Origin: Pseudomonadota bacterium
GTDB lineage: Bacteria; Pseudomonadota; Gammaproteobacteria; PS1; Pseudothioglobaceae
NCBI GenBank assembly: GCA_022600395.1
Contig: JAHZKM010000020.1
Span: 1-26,068 of the forward strand
Reading direction: 5' to 3'
DNA length: 26,068 bases
Numbering within the stretch: position 1 is the first letter of the stretch; each line of letters starts with the position of its first letter. The position numbers were made by a program, and so were the translations under genes. Under the pieces are notes generated by a model. It searched no databases and had not been told where the DNA came from. It saw only the letters and a list, made by a program, of their open reading frames with translations. Of the stretch, positions 1 to 7,805 are shown piece by piece.

Positions 1-8
1 ATTGTCAT
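1..8 (-). CDS. 5' end of a minus-strand gene leaving the window (partial)
   Basis: An ATG lies on the minus strand at 8..6 and is preceded by a purine-rich AGAGGTAG at about 14-21, a plausible ribosome binding site at normal spacing. Only two codons (Met-Thr) fall inside the window, so no product can be named. The ATG-plus-RBS pair is what supports a gene start here. It has the same orientation as gyrA but is separated from it by a terminator and about 400 bp, so it would need its own promoter. Confidence 0.4.
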
Positions 9-197
9 GATTACTACCTCTTCTAATTCACTAATTTTTATACTCAATTCATTAAAAAAAAATTTAAAAAATTTAATAGTGGACTGTCTTTTGATTAAGA
101 ATAACCTTTTTTATATAAAAAAGCACTATTTTTATGAGTTTTTTAGCAGACTTTATTGATAATCACTGCTTAAATGACATTGATTAATTGCTATTTT

Positions 198-215
198 AAA
201 AAATTTCCGAAATTT
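198..215 (-). terminator. weak hairpin with T-run, possible terminator
   Basis: On the minus strand AAATTTC-G-GAAATTT forms a perfect inverted repeat (201-215) and runs into six consecutive T residues (203-198). The stem is purely A/T apart from the pair next to the loop, so it would be weak. It lies just after the stop of the short open frame at 229-372 and could end a short transcript. Confidence 0.3.
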
Positions 216-228
216 ATCAAATGACTTA

Positions 229-372
229 TTATTGAGCAAATTTAATAAAATCTTGCTGATCGGCATTCACCTCATTCATGGTTTTAGCCACCGCACCGCA
301 ACTAGGTTTCTTAATAGGTCGATGCTGCAGACTAACACCTGGAACAACCCAATCTTGTTTTATTATACGAAT
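229..372 (-). other. 47-codon minus-strand open frame: gene remnant, small protein or small RNA
   Basis: Between a TAG at 375-373 and a TAA at 231-229 the minus strand is open for 47 codons. It has no ATG at its beginning; the only ATG (279-277) would give a 16-residue peptide ending DFIKFAQ. The segment is clearly richer in G+C than its flanks and its translation looks protein-like (for example DWVVPGVSLQHRPIKKPSCG), which suits the tail of a decayed gene. A TATAAT at 367-362 just inside its 5' edge would instead suit a short transcript. No family recognised. Confidence 0.3.
362..367 (-). promoter_or_regulatory. possible -10 element (TATAAT)
   Basis: A perfect TATAAT lies on the minus strand between the gyrA terminator and the 47-codon frame. 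No convincing -35 box is found at 16-18 bp spacing (AGTGAA at 17 bp). In DNA this AT-rich a lone -10 match is weak evidence. If active it would start a transcript near position 355. Confidence 0.25.
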
Positions 373-410
373 CTAATATTATTTTTCACTTGATATAAAA
401 CAAGAAAATT

Positions 411-440
411 AAAAAAAAATGCCGATTAATTAAGCGGCAT
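411..440 (-). terminator. Rho-independent terminator of gyrA
   Basis: Read on the minus strand, ATGCCG (440-435) pairs with CGGCAT (424-419) around a short TTAATTA-type loop and is followed directly by a run of nine T residues (419-411). It begins 24 bp after the gyrA stop codon. Stem and U-tract are a textbook intrinsic terminator. Confidence 0.85.
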
Positions 441-463
441 TTCATAAAAACAACTTTATTGTT

Positions 464-3058
464 TTAAGATTCTTCGGGTTGCGCTTGCGTATCCGAATCA
501 TCATTACTTTCTGTTTCGGCAATTTTAGCCACAGAAACTAACTTCTCGCCTTTGGAGATATTGATCAAAGTAACGCCTTGGGTGTTACGACCAATGATTG
601 ACACATCTGCTGCTCGAGCTCGAACCAACGTACCTTTGTTAGAAATAAGCATCATTTCATCTTCATCAGTCACCTGAATAGCACCTACTACCTTGCCATT
701 TCTCTCTGAAGTTTTAATTGAAATAACGCCCGAGCCACCACGCGCTTGAGCGCGATACTCTGCTAATTCGGTACGTTTTCCATAACCCTTTTCAGTGGCT
801 GTTAGAATCGGGCTTGATTCATCTGCCACAATCGCAGAGACAATTTCATCATCAATAAGCTTCATGCCGCGAACACCAATGGCGGTTCGGCCGACTGCAC
901 GCACATCTGCTTCTTTAAATCGAATCGATTTACCATTAGCAGAAAATAGCATAATATCATTGTCGCCTGAAGTAATTTCAACTCCGACTAGCTTATCATT
1001 ATCTCTAAGCTCAATAGCAATAATACCGCCCTTTCTTGGACGAGCAAAATTGGTCAGCGAAGTTTTTTTGCAAGTGCCGCTGCTGGTCACCATAAAGACA
1101 AACTGATCGTCAGTAAACTCAGACACTGGCAAAATGGCGTTAATTACTTCATCCTTCTCAAGTGGCAATAGGTTAATAATTGGCTTGCCTTTAGCGGTAC
1201 GTGACGCCATTGGCAATTCATAGACTTTAAGCCAATGAACCTTGCCTGTTGAAGAGAAGCACAGTACAGTATCGTGAGAATTAGCCACAAATAGCTGATC
1301 AACAAAATCTTCATCTTTCATTTTAGTGGCCGCTTTACCTTTGCCGCCACGTCGTTGAGCTTGATAATCACTAAGTGATTGTGCTTTCACATAGCCTCCA
1401 TGCGATAAAGTAACCACACGATCTTCTTGAGCAATCAGATCTTCAAGGGTTAGGTCGATTTTATGTTCAATAATTTGCGTCATACGTGCTGTTGCAAACT
1501 CATCACGAATGGCTATTAGCTCGTCACGAATCACTTGCATCAAGCGATCCGGATTTTGCAAAATATCCAGTAAATACTTAATACGCTCTAGTAGTTCATT
1601 AAATTCGTCGAATATTTTATCTTTTTCAAGACCTGTTAGACGGTGAAGCTTAAGGTCAAGAATAGCCTGTGCTTGCTTATCTGATAACTGATAATCACCA
1701 CTAGCTTGCAATCCGAGTTCAGCTGGCAAATCTTCTGGCTTAAACATCGCCATATCGCGATCACCAATTAATTCTTTAATGACTGAACCCTGCCAAGTTA
1801 TAGCCACTAAAGAAGCCTTAGCTTCAGTTGGATTTGGCGCCGCTTTAATCAGCTCAATAATTTCATCGATATTGTGAAGTGCTACAGACAAACCCTCTAA
1901 AAGGTGTGCGCGATTTCTCGCTTTATTTAAATCAAAAATAGAGCGGCGGCTCACTACGTCTCTTCGATGCGCAATAAACGCCTCAAGCACATTTTTAAGC
2001 GTCATAAGCTTAGGCATGCCTTTATCAATTGCCACCATGTTAATGCCGAATACAGTCTGCATTTCGGTAAGCTTGTAAAGATTATTAAGCATAACTTCAG
2101 GCACTTCACCGCGACGAAGCTCAATTACCATCCGCATACCGTCTTTATCAGACTCGTCTCTTAGACCAGTAATACCATCAATACGCTTATCCTTAACTAG
2201 CTCAGCAATCTTACCAATTAATTTAGCTTTATTAACCTGATATGGCAACTCAGTAACCACAATACTTTGCTTGTCTTCACCTTCTACATGCGATACAGAT
2301 CGCAAGTAAATTTTACCTTTGCCCGTCTCATAAGCTTGACGAATACCACTTGCGCCATTAATAATGCCTGCTGTCGGAAAATCTGGACCTGGCATCACGC
2401 TTAATAACTCATCAATACTAACATCTTCATTGTCGATTGTTTTAAGACAAGCCTCAACAACTTCGCCTAAATTATGAGGCGGGATATTGGTTGCCATACC
2501 AACAGCAATACCAGATGAGCCATTAACTAATAAATTTGGTACACGGGTTGGCAGAACACTTGGTTCTGACTCTGAGCCATCATAATTATCGATGAAATCA
2601 ACCGTGTCTTTTTCAAGATCGCGCAATAACTCATGAGATAGTTTGGTCATGCGGATTTCTGTATAACGCATAGCTGCTGCTGAATCACCGTCAACTGAAC
2701 CAAAGTTACCCTGACCATCTACTAAGATATTGCGCATTGAGAAAGGCTGTGCCATTCGAACAATAGTGTCATAGACAGCAGTATCACCATGCGGGTGGTA
2801 TTTACCAATCACGTCACCAACAATACGGGCTGATTTTTTGTAAGCTTTATTGTAGTCGTTGCCAAGTACATCCATCGCGTATAGTACCCGACGATGTACT
2901 GGCTTAAGACCGTCTCGAACATCTGGTAATGCGCGCCCAACAATAACACTCATAGCGTATTCCAAATAGGAATCACGCATCTCATCTTCAATAGTAACGA
3001 TTGGGAAAGTAGGCTCGAAAACTTCTGGATTTTCAGTGTTCATCGTATCATCTGACAT
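464..3058 (-). CDS. gyrA: DNA gyrase subunit A
   Basis: GyrA is the breakage-reunion subunit of the A2B2 gyrase that introduces negative supercoils using ATP. The 864-residue product is near the usual length (E. coli 875). The winged-helix/tower region contains the active-site tyrosine in AAMRYTE (Tyr132). The C-terminal beta-pinwheel starts around residue 545 and contains the GyrA box QRRGGKG at 568-574, which separates GyrA from ParC. The tail is acidic (after about 845), as in other GyrA proteins. In the quinolone-determining region [10 protein letters not shown], the residue matching E. coli Ser83 is Thr (Thr93), while Asp87 is kept (Asp97). The ATG at 3058 has no strong Shine-Dalgarno; Met6 is a possible alternative. 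It is last in a minus-strand run after aroG, with a good terminator downstream. Confidence 0.98.
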   Translation of the reverse strand: MSDDTMNTENPEVFEPTFPIVTIEDEMRDSYLEYAMSVIVGRALPDVRDGLKPVHRRVLYAMDVLGNDYNKAYKKSARIVGDVIGKYHPHGDTAVYDTIVRMAQPFSMRNILVDGQGNFGSVDGDSAAAMRYTEIRMTKLSHELLRDLEKDTVDFIDNYDGSESEPSVLPTRVPNLLVNGSSGIAVGMATNIPPHNLGEVVEACLKTIDNEDVSIDELLSVMPGPDFPTAGIINGASGIRQAYETGKGKIYLRSVSHVEGEDKQSIVVTELPYQVNKAKLIGKIAELVKDKRIDGITGLRDESDKDGMRMVIELRRGEVPEVMLNNLYKLTEMQTVFGINMVAIDKGMPKLMTLKNVLEAFIAHRRDVVSRRSIFDLNKARNRAHLLEGLSVALHNIDEIIELIKAAPNPTEAKASLVAITWQGSVIKELIGDRDMAMFKPEDLPAELGLQASGDYQLSDKQAQAILDLKLHRLTGLEKDKIFDEFNELLERIKYLLDILQNPDRLMQVIRDELIAIRDEFATARMTQIIEHKIDLTLEDLIAQEDRVVTLSHGGYVKAQSLSDYQAQRRGGKGKAATKMKDEDFVDQLFVANSHDTVLCFSSTGKVHWLKVYELPMASRTAKGKPIINLLPLEKDEVINAILPVSEFTDDQFVFMVTSSGTCKKTSLTNFARPRKGGIIAIELRDNDKLVGVEITSGDNDIMLFSANGKSIRFKEADVRAVGRTAIGVRGMKLIDDEIVSAIVADESSPILTATEKGYGKRTELAEYRAQARGGSGVISIKTSERNGKVVGAIQVTDEDEMMLISNKGTLVRARAADVSIIGRNTQGVTLINISKGEKLVSVAKIAETESNDDSDTQAQPEES

Positions 3059-3149
3059 ACAAAAAATTGCTTAATTAAACGAGCTTTTATTGTACCCTAA
3101 ACGGCTGAATTATCACACTAAAAATGTGTAAATAAGATGAGGATTTTAC

Positions 3150-3174
3150 AAAAAATTTAAATAGTTAAATTTAA
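3150..3174 (-). terminator. weak AT-only hairpin with T-run after aroG
   Basis: On the minus strand TTAAAT (3174-3169) and ATTTAA (3162-3157) can pair and are followed by T residues (to about 3150), 15 bp beyond the aroG stop. The stem has no G-C pair, so it may be only a partial terminator. The 130-bp gap to gyrA must also hold the gyrA promoter if gyrA is transcribed separately; I could not place one with confidence. Confidence 0.3.
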
Positions 3175-3188
3175 GTTAAATCAATTGG

Positions 3189-4244
3189 TTAGGTGTTTTT
3201 GGTGTGTACGGATTGTGCCAGCATTTTAAGCAGGGTTTCAGTATCTTCCCAATTAATACAACTATCAGTCACACTCACGCCATATTTAAGCGAATCTAGT
3301 GGTCCAACAGCTTGATTGCCTTCGTTAATATTTGACTCAATCATCACGCCAAATATTTTGTCAGAACCCGATGCAATCTGCTCTGCGACATTCGCACCTA
3401 CTTTTAATTGGTTCTTAAATTGCTTTTCACTATTAGCATGTGAAAAATCAACCATTACACGATGATTTAATCCTTCGCTTGACAATTGCTCAGAAGCACT
3501 ATTAACATGACTCTGCTCGTAATTAGTACCGTCTGCTCCACCACGCAAAATAATATGCGTACTTTCATTGCCAGATGAAGTGTAATGACTCACACCTCCC
3601 TCTTTGTTAACAGACAATAAATGATGCGGACTACCAGCAGATTTAATGGCGTCAATTGCAACCCTAAGCGAGCCAGTTGTGCCATTTTTAAAACCTACTG
3701 GACAGGATAAAGCCGAAGCCAGTTCACGATGTGATTGGCTTTCTGTAGTACGTGCACCGATCGCACCCCAAGAAATCAAATCAGAAATATATTGCGGGGT
3801 AATTAGATCAAGATACTCCACAGCAACAGGCATATCCATGTCGGCAATATCGGTGAGTAAATGGCGAGCAATTTTTAAACCTTTATCGATATTAAAACTC
3901 TCATCCAAATCTGGGTCATTGATCAAACCTTTCCAGCCGATAGTTGTGCGTGGCTTCTCAAAATACACGCGCATAACGATAAACAAGTCTTCTTTTAATT
4001 CTTCGCGCAATGCCACTAATTTTTTAGCGTACTCACGCGCAGCAACAGAATCATGAATAGAACAAGGACCAACGATTACCATTAGACGTTTATCTTGGCC
4101 CGTTAAAATATTAGCAATGGTTTCACGCGCTTGAAAAATACCGACAGAACCTTGCTCACTTAAAGGATATTTTCCCATTAGCTCGTTAGGCGCCATAATT
4201 GGCGCACTGGAGGTTATTCTTAGATTGTCAGTATTGTATTTCAT
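3189..4244 (-). CDS. aroG: 3-deoxy-7-phosphoheptulonate (DAHP) synthase, class I (AroF/G/H type)
   Basis: Condenses phosphoenolpyruvate and erythrose-4-phosphate to DAHP, the first step of the shikimate pathway. Family landmarks are GPCSIHD (metal-binding Cys61), KPRTTIGWKGLINDP (about 97-111), GARTTESQSHRELAS and DFSHANSEKQFK. The open frame extends to a TTG at 4265. I prefer the ATG at 4244 because its N-terminus MKYNTDNLRI aligns directly with E. coli AroG (MNYQNDDLRI), giving 351 aa against about 350 there. This start lies 4 bp after the folE2 stop, so the two are probably co-transcribed. Which feedback class (Phe, Tyr or Trp sensitive) it belongs to cannot be settled by eye. Confidence 0.95.
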   Translation of the reverse strand: MKYNTDNLRITSSAPIMAPNELMGKYPLSEQGSVGIFQARETIANILTGQDKRLMVIVGPCSIHDSVAAREYAKKLVALREELKEDLFIVMRVYFEKPRTTIGWKGLINDPDLDESFNIDKGLKIARHLLTDIADMDMPVAVEYLDLITPQYISDLISWGAIGARTTESQSHRELASALSCPVGFKNGTTGSLRVAIDAIKSAGSPHHLLSVNKEGGVSHYTSSGNESTHIILRGGADGTNYEQSHVNSASEQLSSEGLNHRVMVDFSHANSEKQFKNQLKVGANVAEQIASGSDKIFGVMIESNINEGNQAVGPLDSLKYGVSVTDSCINWEDTETLLKMLAQSVHTKNT

Positions 4245-4248
4245 AGAC

Positions 4249-5040
4249 TTATTTCTGATTTTCAATCAAAGCATAGGCTGAGTGATTGTGAATTGATTCA
4301 AAATTTTCAGACTCCAGTCGGTAGTAATTGATATTGTCATTGGTGTTTAAATCAACAGCAATATCACGTACTAAATCCTCAACAAATGCAGGGTTATCAT
4401 ACGCTCTTTCAGTGACCACTTTCTCATCTTCTCGCTTTAGAATTGCATACAATTCACAAGAGGCTTTTTTCTCAGCAAGATCAATCAAATCCTCTAAGTA
4501 CAAAGTTTTTCCAACCGCCGCTTTAGCTTTAATAGTAATGTGAGAACGTTGATTATGTGCACCATATTTGGAGATACTCTTAGAACAGGGGCACAGACTT
4601 GTGACTGGTACCACTACCTTCATCATTGTCTCCATGACACCTTTATCAAGAGAGCCATACAATGTCACTTGATAGTCCATCATTGACTCAACACCAGATG
4701 ATGGCGCTTTTTTCTTTCGAAAAAATGGAAAATCTAAAATAATGTGCGCTGTTTCAGACTCTAACCGATCGCGAACTTTTTCGATAATTTTGCCAAAATT
4801 GCTACTACTAAATTCACACGGTCCTTCGTTTAAAATTTGAATAAAACGTGACATATGTGTGCCTTTGACATTTTCAGGCAAGGTTACTGTCATGGTGAAA
4901 TTACCCACTGTTGGCGACTTATTACCGTCACGATCTACATACGTAATCGGGTGTGAAATATCTTTAATACCAACTCTATCAATAATAATTTGACGGGTAT
5001 CTAGTTTATTTTGAGTATCAGGTAAATCACAAGATTTCAT
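4249..5040 (-). CDS. folE2: GTP cyclohydrolase FolE2 (type IB)
   Basis: Converts GTP to 7,8-dihydroneopterin triphosphate, the entry to folate and, with QueD, to queuosine. FolE2 is the GTP cyclohydrolase type that does not depend strictly on zinc. The diagnostic segment is VTSLCPCSKSISKYGAHNQ, with the conserved catalytic-site Cys150 and His162; GNFTMTV, GTHMSRF and the C-terminal HNHSAYA are also FolE2-like. The frame is open to a TTG at 5046, but the ATG at 5040 has a perfect GGAGG 7 nt upstream inside the end of queD, so I use it (263 aa). It starts 2 bp after the queD stop. I saw no zinc-uptake-regulator-like operator nearby. Confidence 0.95.
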   Translation of the reverse strand: MKSCDLPDTQNKLDTRQIIIDRVGIKDISHPITYVDRDGNKSPTVGNFTMTVTLPENVKGTHMSRFIQILNEGPCEFSSSNFGKIIEKVRDRLESETAHIILDFPFFRKKKAPSSGVESMMDYQVTLYGSLDKGVMETMMKVVVPVTSLCPCSKSISKYGAHNQRSHITIKAKAAVGKTLYLEDLIDLAEKKASCELYAILKREDEKVVTERAYDNPAFVEDLVRDIAVDLNTNDNINYYRLESENFESIHNHSAYALIENQK

Positions 5041-5042
5041 GA

Positions 5043-5414
5043 TCAATCCTCCGAATAAGTAACAGATGCTCTAAGCGTTTCCCAAATGGTAACCTCTTTA
5101 ACTCGAACATCTTGATTATTAATTAATTGACCCACCTCATCGTAAAAATATTTAGCAATATTTTCAGCGGTTGGGTTGAGCTCATCAAAAGGTGCCACCT
5201 CATTTAAGTACTGATGATCTAGCCTTTTAATAACTACTTTAGTTTGTTTTTTAATTTCTCGAAAATCAATCGCCATGCCGATATCATCTAAAACTTTTGA
5301 GGCGACAAGCACTTCAACCTGCCAATTATGACCATGCAAGCGGGAGCAATCTCCAGGGTAATCTCTCAGCGAGTGGGCTGAGGCAAAATCTGTAACAATT
5401 TTTAGGACGAACAT
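5043..5414 (-). CDS. queD: 6-carboxy-5,6,7,8-tetrahydropterin synthase QueD
   Basis: Member of the 6-pyruvoyl-tetrahydropterin synthase fold that makes 6-carboxytetrahydropterin from dihydroneopterin triphosphate, the second step to preQ0 and queuosine in tRNA. The zinc ligands are His14 (FASAHSL), His27 and His29. The CSRLHGH segment (23-29) gives the CxxxHGH pattern typical of QueD rather than of eukaryotic PTPS. At 123 aa it is a normal single-domain length. It directly precedes folE2, which makes its substrate, so the pair is functionally sensible. The other queuosine genes (queC, queE, queF, tgt) are not in this window. Confidence 0.95.
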   Translation of the reverse strand: MFVLKIVTDFASAHSLRDYPGDCSRLHGHNWQVEVLVASKVLDDIGMAIDFREIKKQTKVVIKRLDHQYLNEVAPFDELNPTAENIAKYFYDEVGQLINNQDVRVKEVTIWETLRASVTYSED

Positions 5415-5472
5415 TTCGGAAAAATTGGCAAAAGGATTAATTATACCTTTGATAGAGGGGCAATTACACCTT

Positions 5473-5495
5473 GAATAACAGTGTGATTGTTACTC
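5473..5495 (-). terminator. stem-loop at the end of parC, no clear T-run
   Basis: On the minus strand GAGTAACA and TGTTATTC form an 8-bp stem (one G-T pair) with a 7-nt loop, overlapping the parC stop codon. It is followed by AAGG rather than T residues, so it is not a standard intrinsic terminator and may only slow transcription or protect the 3' end. A TATAAT further on, about 30 bp before queD, could be a -10 for the queD-folE2-aroG unit, without a clear -35. Confidence 0.3.
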
Positions 5496-7727
5496 AATTG
5501 CCTCAAGTGAATCAACACCGTGATAACCTTTAGGCAGCAAGTTGCCACGTCGAGCTCTAGAGCTAATGTAATTAGTTAAATCTTGGAACTTAATCGTTAG
5601 ATGACGCTTGCCTGCGTAAACTTTAAGATTTTGCGTTTCCAACAAGACGCAGATACTAACCACAAACTCCTCTCTAGCTTTAAGATCTTTGGCAGGAATT
5701 TGAATAAGCTTATTACCTTTACCTTTAGACAAAATCGGCAATTCGGACACTAAGAACACTAATAATCTTCCACGATTAGTTGCAACAGCGACATACTGGC
5801 TATCTAGATCTTGAACGCTAATTACCTTCATCACCTTGGCACCATTTGGCACGCTTAACGAAGCTTTACCCGCTTTTTTCTTTGAAAGTAAATCACCAAT
5901 CGTGCCAATAAATCCATAGCCTGCATCAGAAGCCAGCAAAATATGTTGTTCATCTTCTCCCATTACAACATCTATAAATTTTGCTTCAGCTGGTGGAGAA
6001 AGTCGGCCAGTTAATGGCTCGCCTTGACCTCGTGCACTTGGCAATGAGCTGGCTAGTAGCGAATAAGAACGCCCTGCAGAATCGATAAAGATTGCGTTTT
6101 TATTGCTACGCCCTTGAACACTAGTTAAATAGTTATCACCTGATTTATAATTTAAAGTTGTTGGATCAATATCATGGCCTTTAGCGCTTCTAACCCAGCC
6201 CTTATCACTTAATACCACCGTAACATTTTCAGCTGCTACTAAATCATCTTCATTGAATGCTTGCGCAACACTAACGTCTGTTTTAATACAAGACCTGCGC
6301 TCATCGCCAAAATCATTAATAATAGCTTTTAGCTCTTTTTTAATATAAGTTTTGAGGCGTGTATCGCTTGAGAGTAATAACTCTAATTTTTCTTTCTCAG
6401 CGTTCAGCTCTTCTTGCTCAGATTGAATTTTTACTTCTTCGAGCTTCGCTAGATGGCGCAACTTAAGCTCTAAAATCGCCTCAGCCTGAATCTCGCTCAA
6501 CTTAAAATTCGCCATTAAAATTGGCTTAGGCTTGTCATTTTCTCGAATAATAGCAATCACTTCATCGATATTCAAGAAAGCAACCAGTAAACCTTCCAAA
6601 ATATGTAAGCGTGCCAAGATTTTATCCAAACGAAAATTAAGTCGCTTGGTAACAACCTGTGTTCTATAGATTAGCCACTCTTTAAGCATTGGCACTAAAG
6701 GCTTAACTTGAGGCTTGCCATCTAGGCCAATCACGTTCATATTAACGCGATAGTTTTTCTCCAGATCAGTAGTGGCAAATAAATGCAGCATTAAGCTATC
6801 TACATCTACTCGATTAGAGCGTGGCACAATAACAATACGAGTTGGGTTTTCATGATCTGATTCATCACGAATATCGTCTACTAATGGTAGTTTTTTTGTT
6901 CGCATTTGTCCCGCTATTTGGGCAATTACTTTAGAGCCAGAGGTTTGAAAAGGTAAAGTTTCAATGACAATATCGCCACTTTCTTTTTGATAAGTCGCAC
7001 GCATCTTAACTGAGCCATGACCAGTTTCATAAATTTGTCTTAAATCTTTAGCGCTAGAAACAATATTGGCATGAGTCGGATAATCTGGTGCTGGAATGAT
7101 TTTCATAATCTCATCCAAATCACTCGAAGGCTTATCTAACAGCTGAATACAAGCGTTGACCACTTCTGTTAAATTATGCGGTGGCACATCTGTTGCCATA
7201 CCAACAGCAATACCCGATGTACCATTAAGCAACAAGTTTGGCACTTGGGCTGGTAAGTTTTGAGGCTCTTGCAGCGAACCATCAAAATTATCTGTCCAAG
7301 TCGCTGTACCTTGATTTATCTCTGAGAGCAGCAAATCTGCATAACGCGACAACTTGCTTTCAGTGTAGCGCATCGCAGCAAACGATTTTGGATCATCCGG
7401 TGCGCCCCAATTACCCTGACCATCAATAAATGGATAGCGATAAGAAAACGGCTGCGCCATAAGCACCATCGCCTCATAACAAGCGCTATCACCATGCGGA
7501 TGAAATTTACCCAATACATCACCCACAGTACGAGCAGATTTTTTAAACTTAGCGGTTGATTTCAACCCTAGCTCACTCATTGCAAAAATAATACGTCGCT
7601 GTACTGGCTTGAGACCGTCGCCTACAAACGGCAAGGCGCGGTCAAGAATGACATACATTGAATAATCAAGATAGGCACGCTCAGAAAACTCTGCAACGCT
7701 TTGCTGCTCAAGACCGATTTGGCTCAT
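5490..7727 (-). CDS. parC: DNA topoisomerase IV subunit A
   Basis: ParC is the DNA-cleaving subunit of topoisomerase IV, which decatenates replicated chromosomes. At 745 aa it is close to E. coli ParC (752). ParC-specific stretches include [37 protein letters not shown] (active-site Tyr121, with the PDDPKS insert that GyrA lacks), [19 protein letters not shown] and [13 protein letters not shown]. The GyrA box is absent, which separates it from the gyrase paralogue at 464-3058. Quinolone-region residues Ser81 and Glu85 match the ordinary sensitive state. A strong AGGGGG Shine-Dalgarno precedes the ATG at 7727. parE is not adjacent; instead parC is followed by queD. Confidence 0.97.
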   Translation of the reverse strand: MSQIGLEQQSVAEFSERAYLDYSMYVILDRALPFVGDGLKPVQRRIIFAMSELGLKSTAKFKKSARTVGDVLGKFHPHGDSACYEAMVLMAQPFSYRYPFIDGQGNWGAPDDPKSFAAMRYTESKLSRYADLLLSEINQGTATWTDNFDGSLQEPQNLPAQVPNLLLNGTSGIAVGMATDVPPHNLTEVVNACIQLLDKPSSDLDEIMKIIPAPDYPTHANIVSSAKDLRQIYETGHGSVKMRATYQKESGDIVIETLPFQTSGSKVIAQIAGQMRTKKLPLVDDIRDESDHENPTRIVIVPRSNRVDVDSLMLHLFATTDLEKNYRVNMNVIGLDGKPQVKPLVPMLKEWLIYRTQVVTKRLNFRLDKILARLHILEGLLVAFLNIDEVIAIIRENDKPKPILMANFKLSEIQAEAILELKLRHLAKLEEVKIQSEQEELNAEKEKLELLLSSDTRLKTYIKKELKAIINDFGDERRSCIKTDVSVAQAFNEDDLVAAENVTVVLSDKGWVRSAKGHDIDPTTLNYKSGDNYLTSVQGRSNKNAIFIDSAGRSYSLLASSLPSARGQGEPLTGRLSPPAEAKFIDVVMGEDEQHILLASDAGYGFIGTIGDLLSKKKAGKASLSVPNGAKVMKVISVQDLDSQYVAVATNRGRLLVFLVSELPILSKGKGNKLIQIPAKDLKAREEFVVSICVLLETQNLKVYAGKRHLTIKFQDLTNYISSRARRGNLLPKGYHGVDSLEAIE

Positions 7728-7747
7728 TTTCCCCCTGGAAATAAATC

Positions 7748-7763
7748 ACTTTTACATAAAAGT
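7748..7763. terminator. small symmetrical hairpin between gcvP and parC
   Basis: ACTTTT-ACAT-AAAAGT forms a 6-bp stem. On the minus strand it lies 42 bp after the gcvP stop and is followed by GATTTATTT; on the plus strand it is followed by TTTTG. Stem strength is low. It could partly terminate gcvP transcription before parC. Confidence 0.25.
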
Positions 7764-7805
7764 TTTGAGCTATTTTAATGCAACTTTCAGAAGAGAAAGG
7801 CTAAT

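Larger units (their letters stand above)
9..410. other. AT-rich intergenic region downstream of gyrA
   Basis: About 400 bp without a full gene. It contains a perfect 18-bp AT-rich palindrome at 106-123 (CTTTTTT-ATAT-AAAAAAG), a 7-bp inverted repeat at 201-215, and a less AT-rich block at about 250-350 that stands out from its surroundings. On the minus strand that block is open for 47 codons (229-372). I see no tRNA, rRNA or recognised structured-RNA signature (tmRNA, SRP, RNase P and 6S were considered). Confidence 0.6.

Noticed and set aside
106..123. 18-bp perfect palindrome as an operator or attachment site
   Set aside because: It is made of T and A runs around ATAT; palindromes like this are expected by chance in such AT-rich spacer DNA, and no second copy was seen.
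229..372. 6S, tmRNA, SRP or RNase P RNA in the G+C-richer block after gyrA
   Set aside because: None of the characteristic sequences is present (for example no SRP tetraloop region and no tmRNA tag frame). Retained only as an unassigned element.
795..1106. Plus-strand open frame of 103 codons
   Set aside because: Lies wholly inside gyrA on the opposite strand; Ser/Leu-rich translation with no domain or ribosome binding site, so a shadow frame.
3646..4056. Plus-strand open frame of 136 codons opposite aroG
   Set aside because: Antisense shadow of a strongly conserved enzyme; no start signal or family resemblance.
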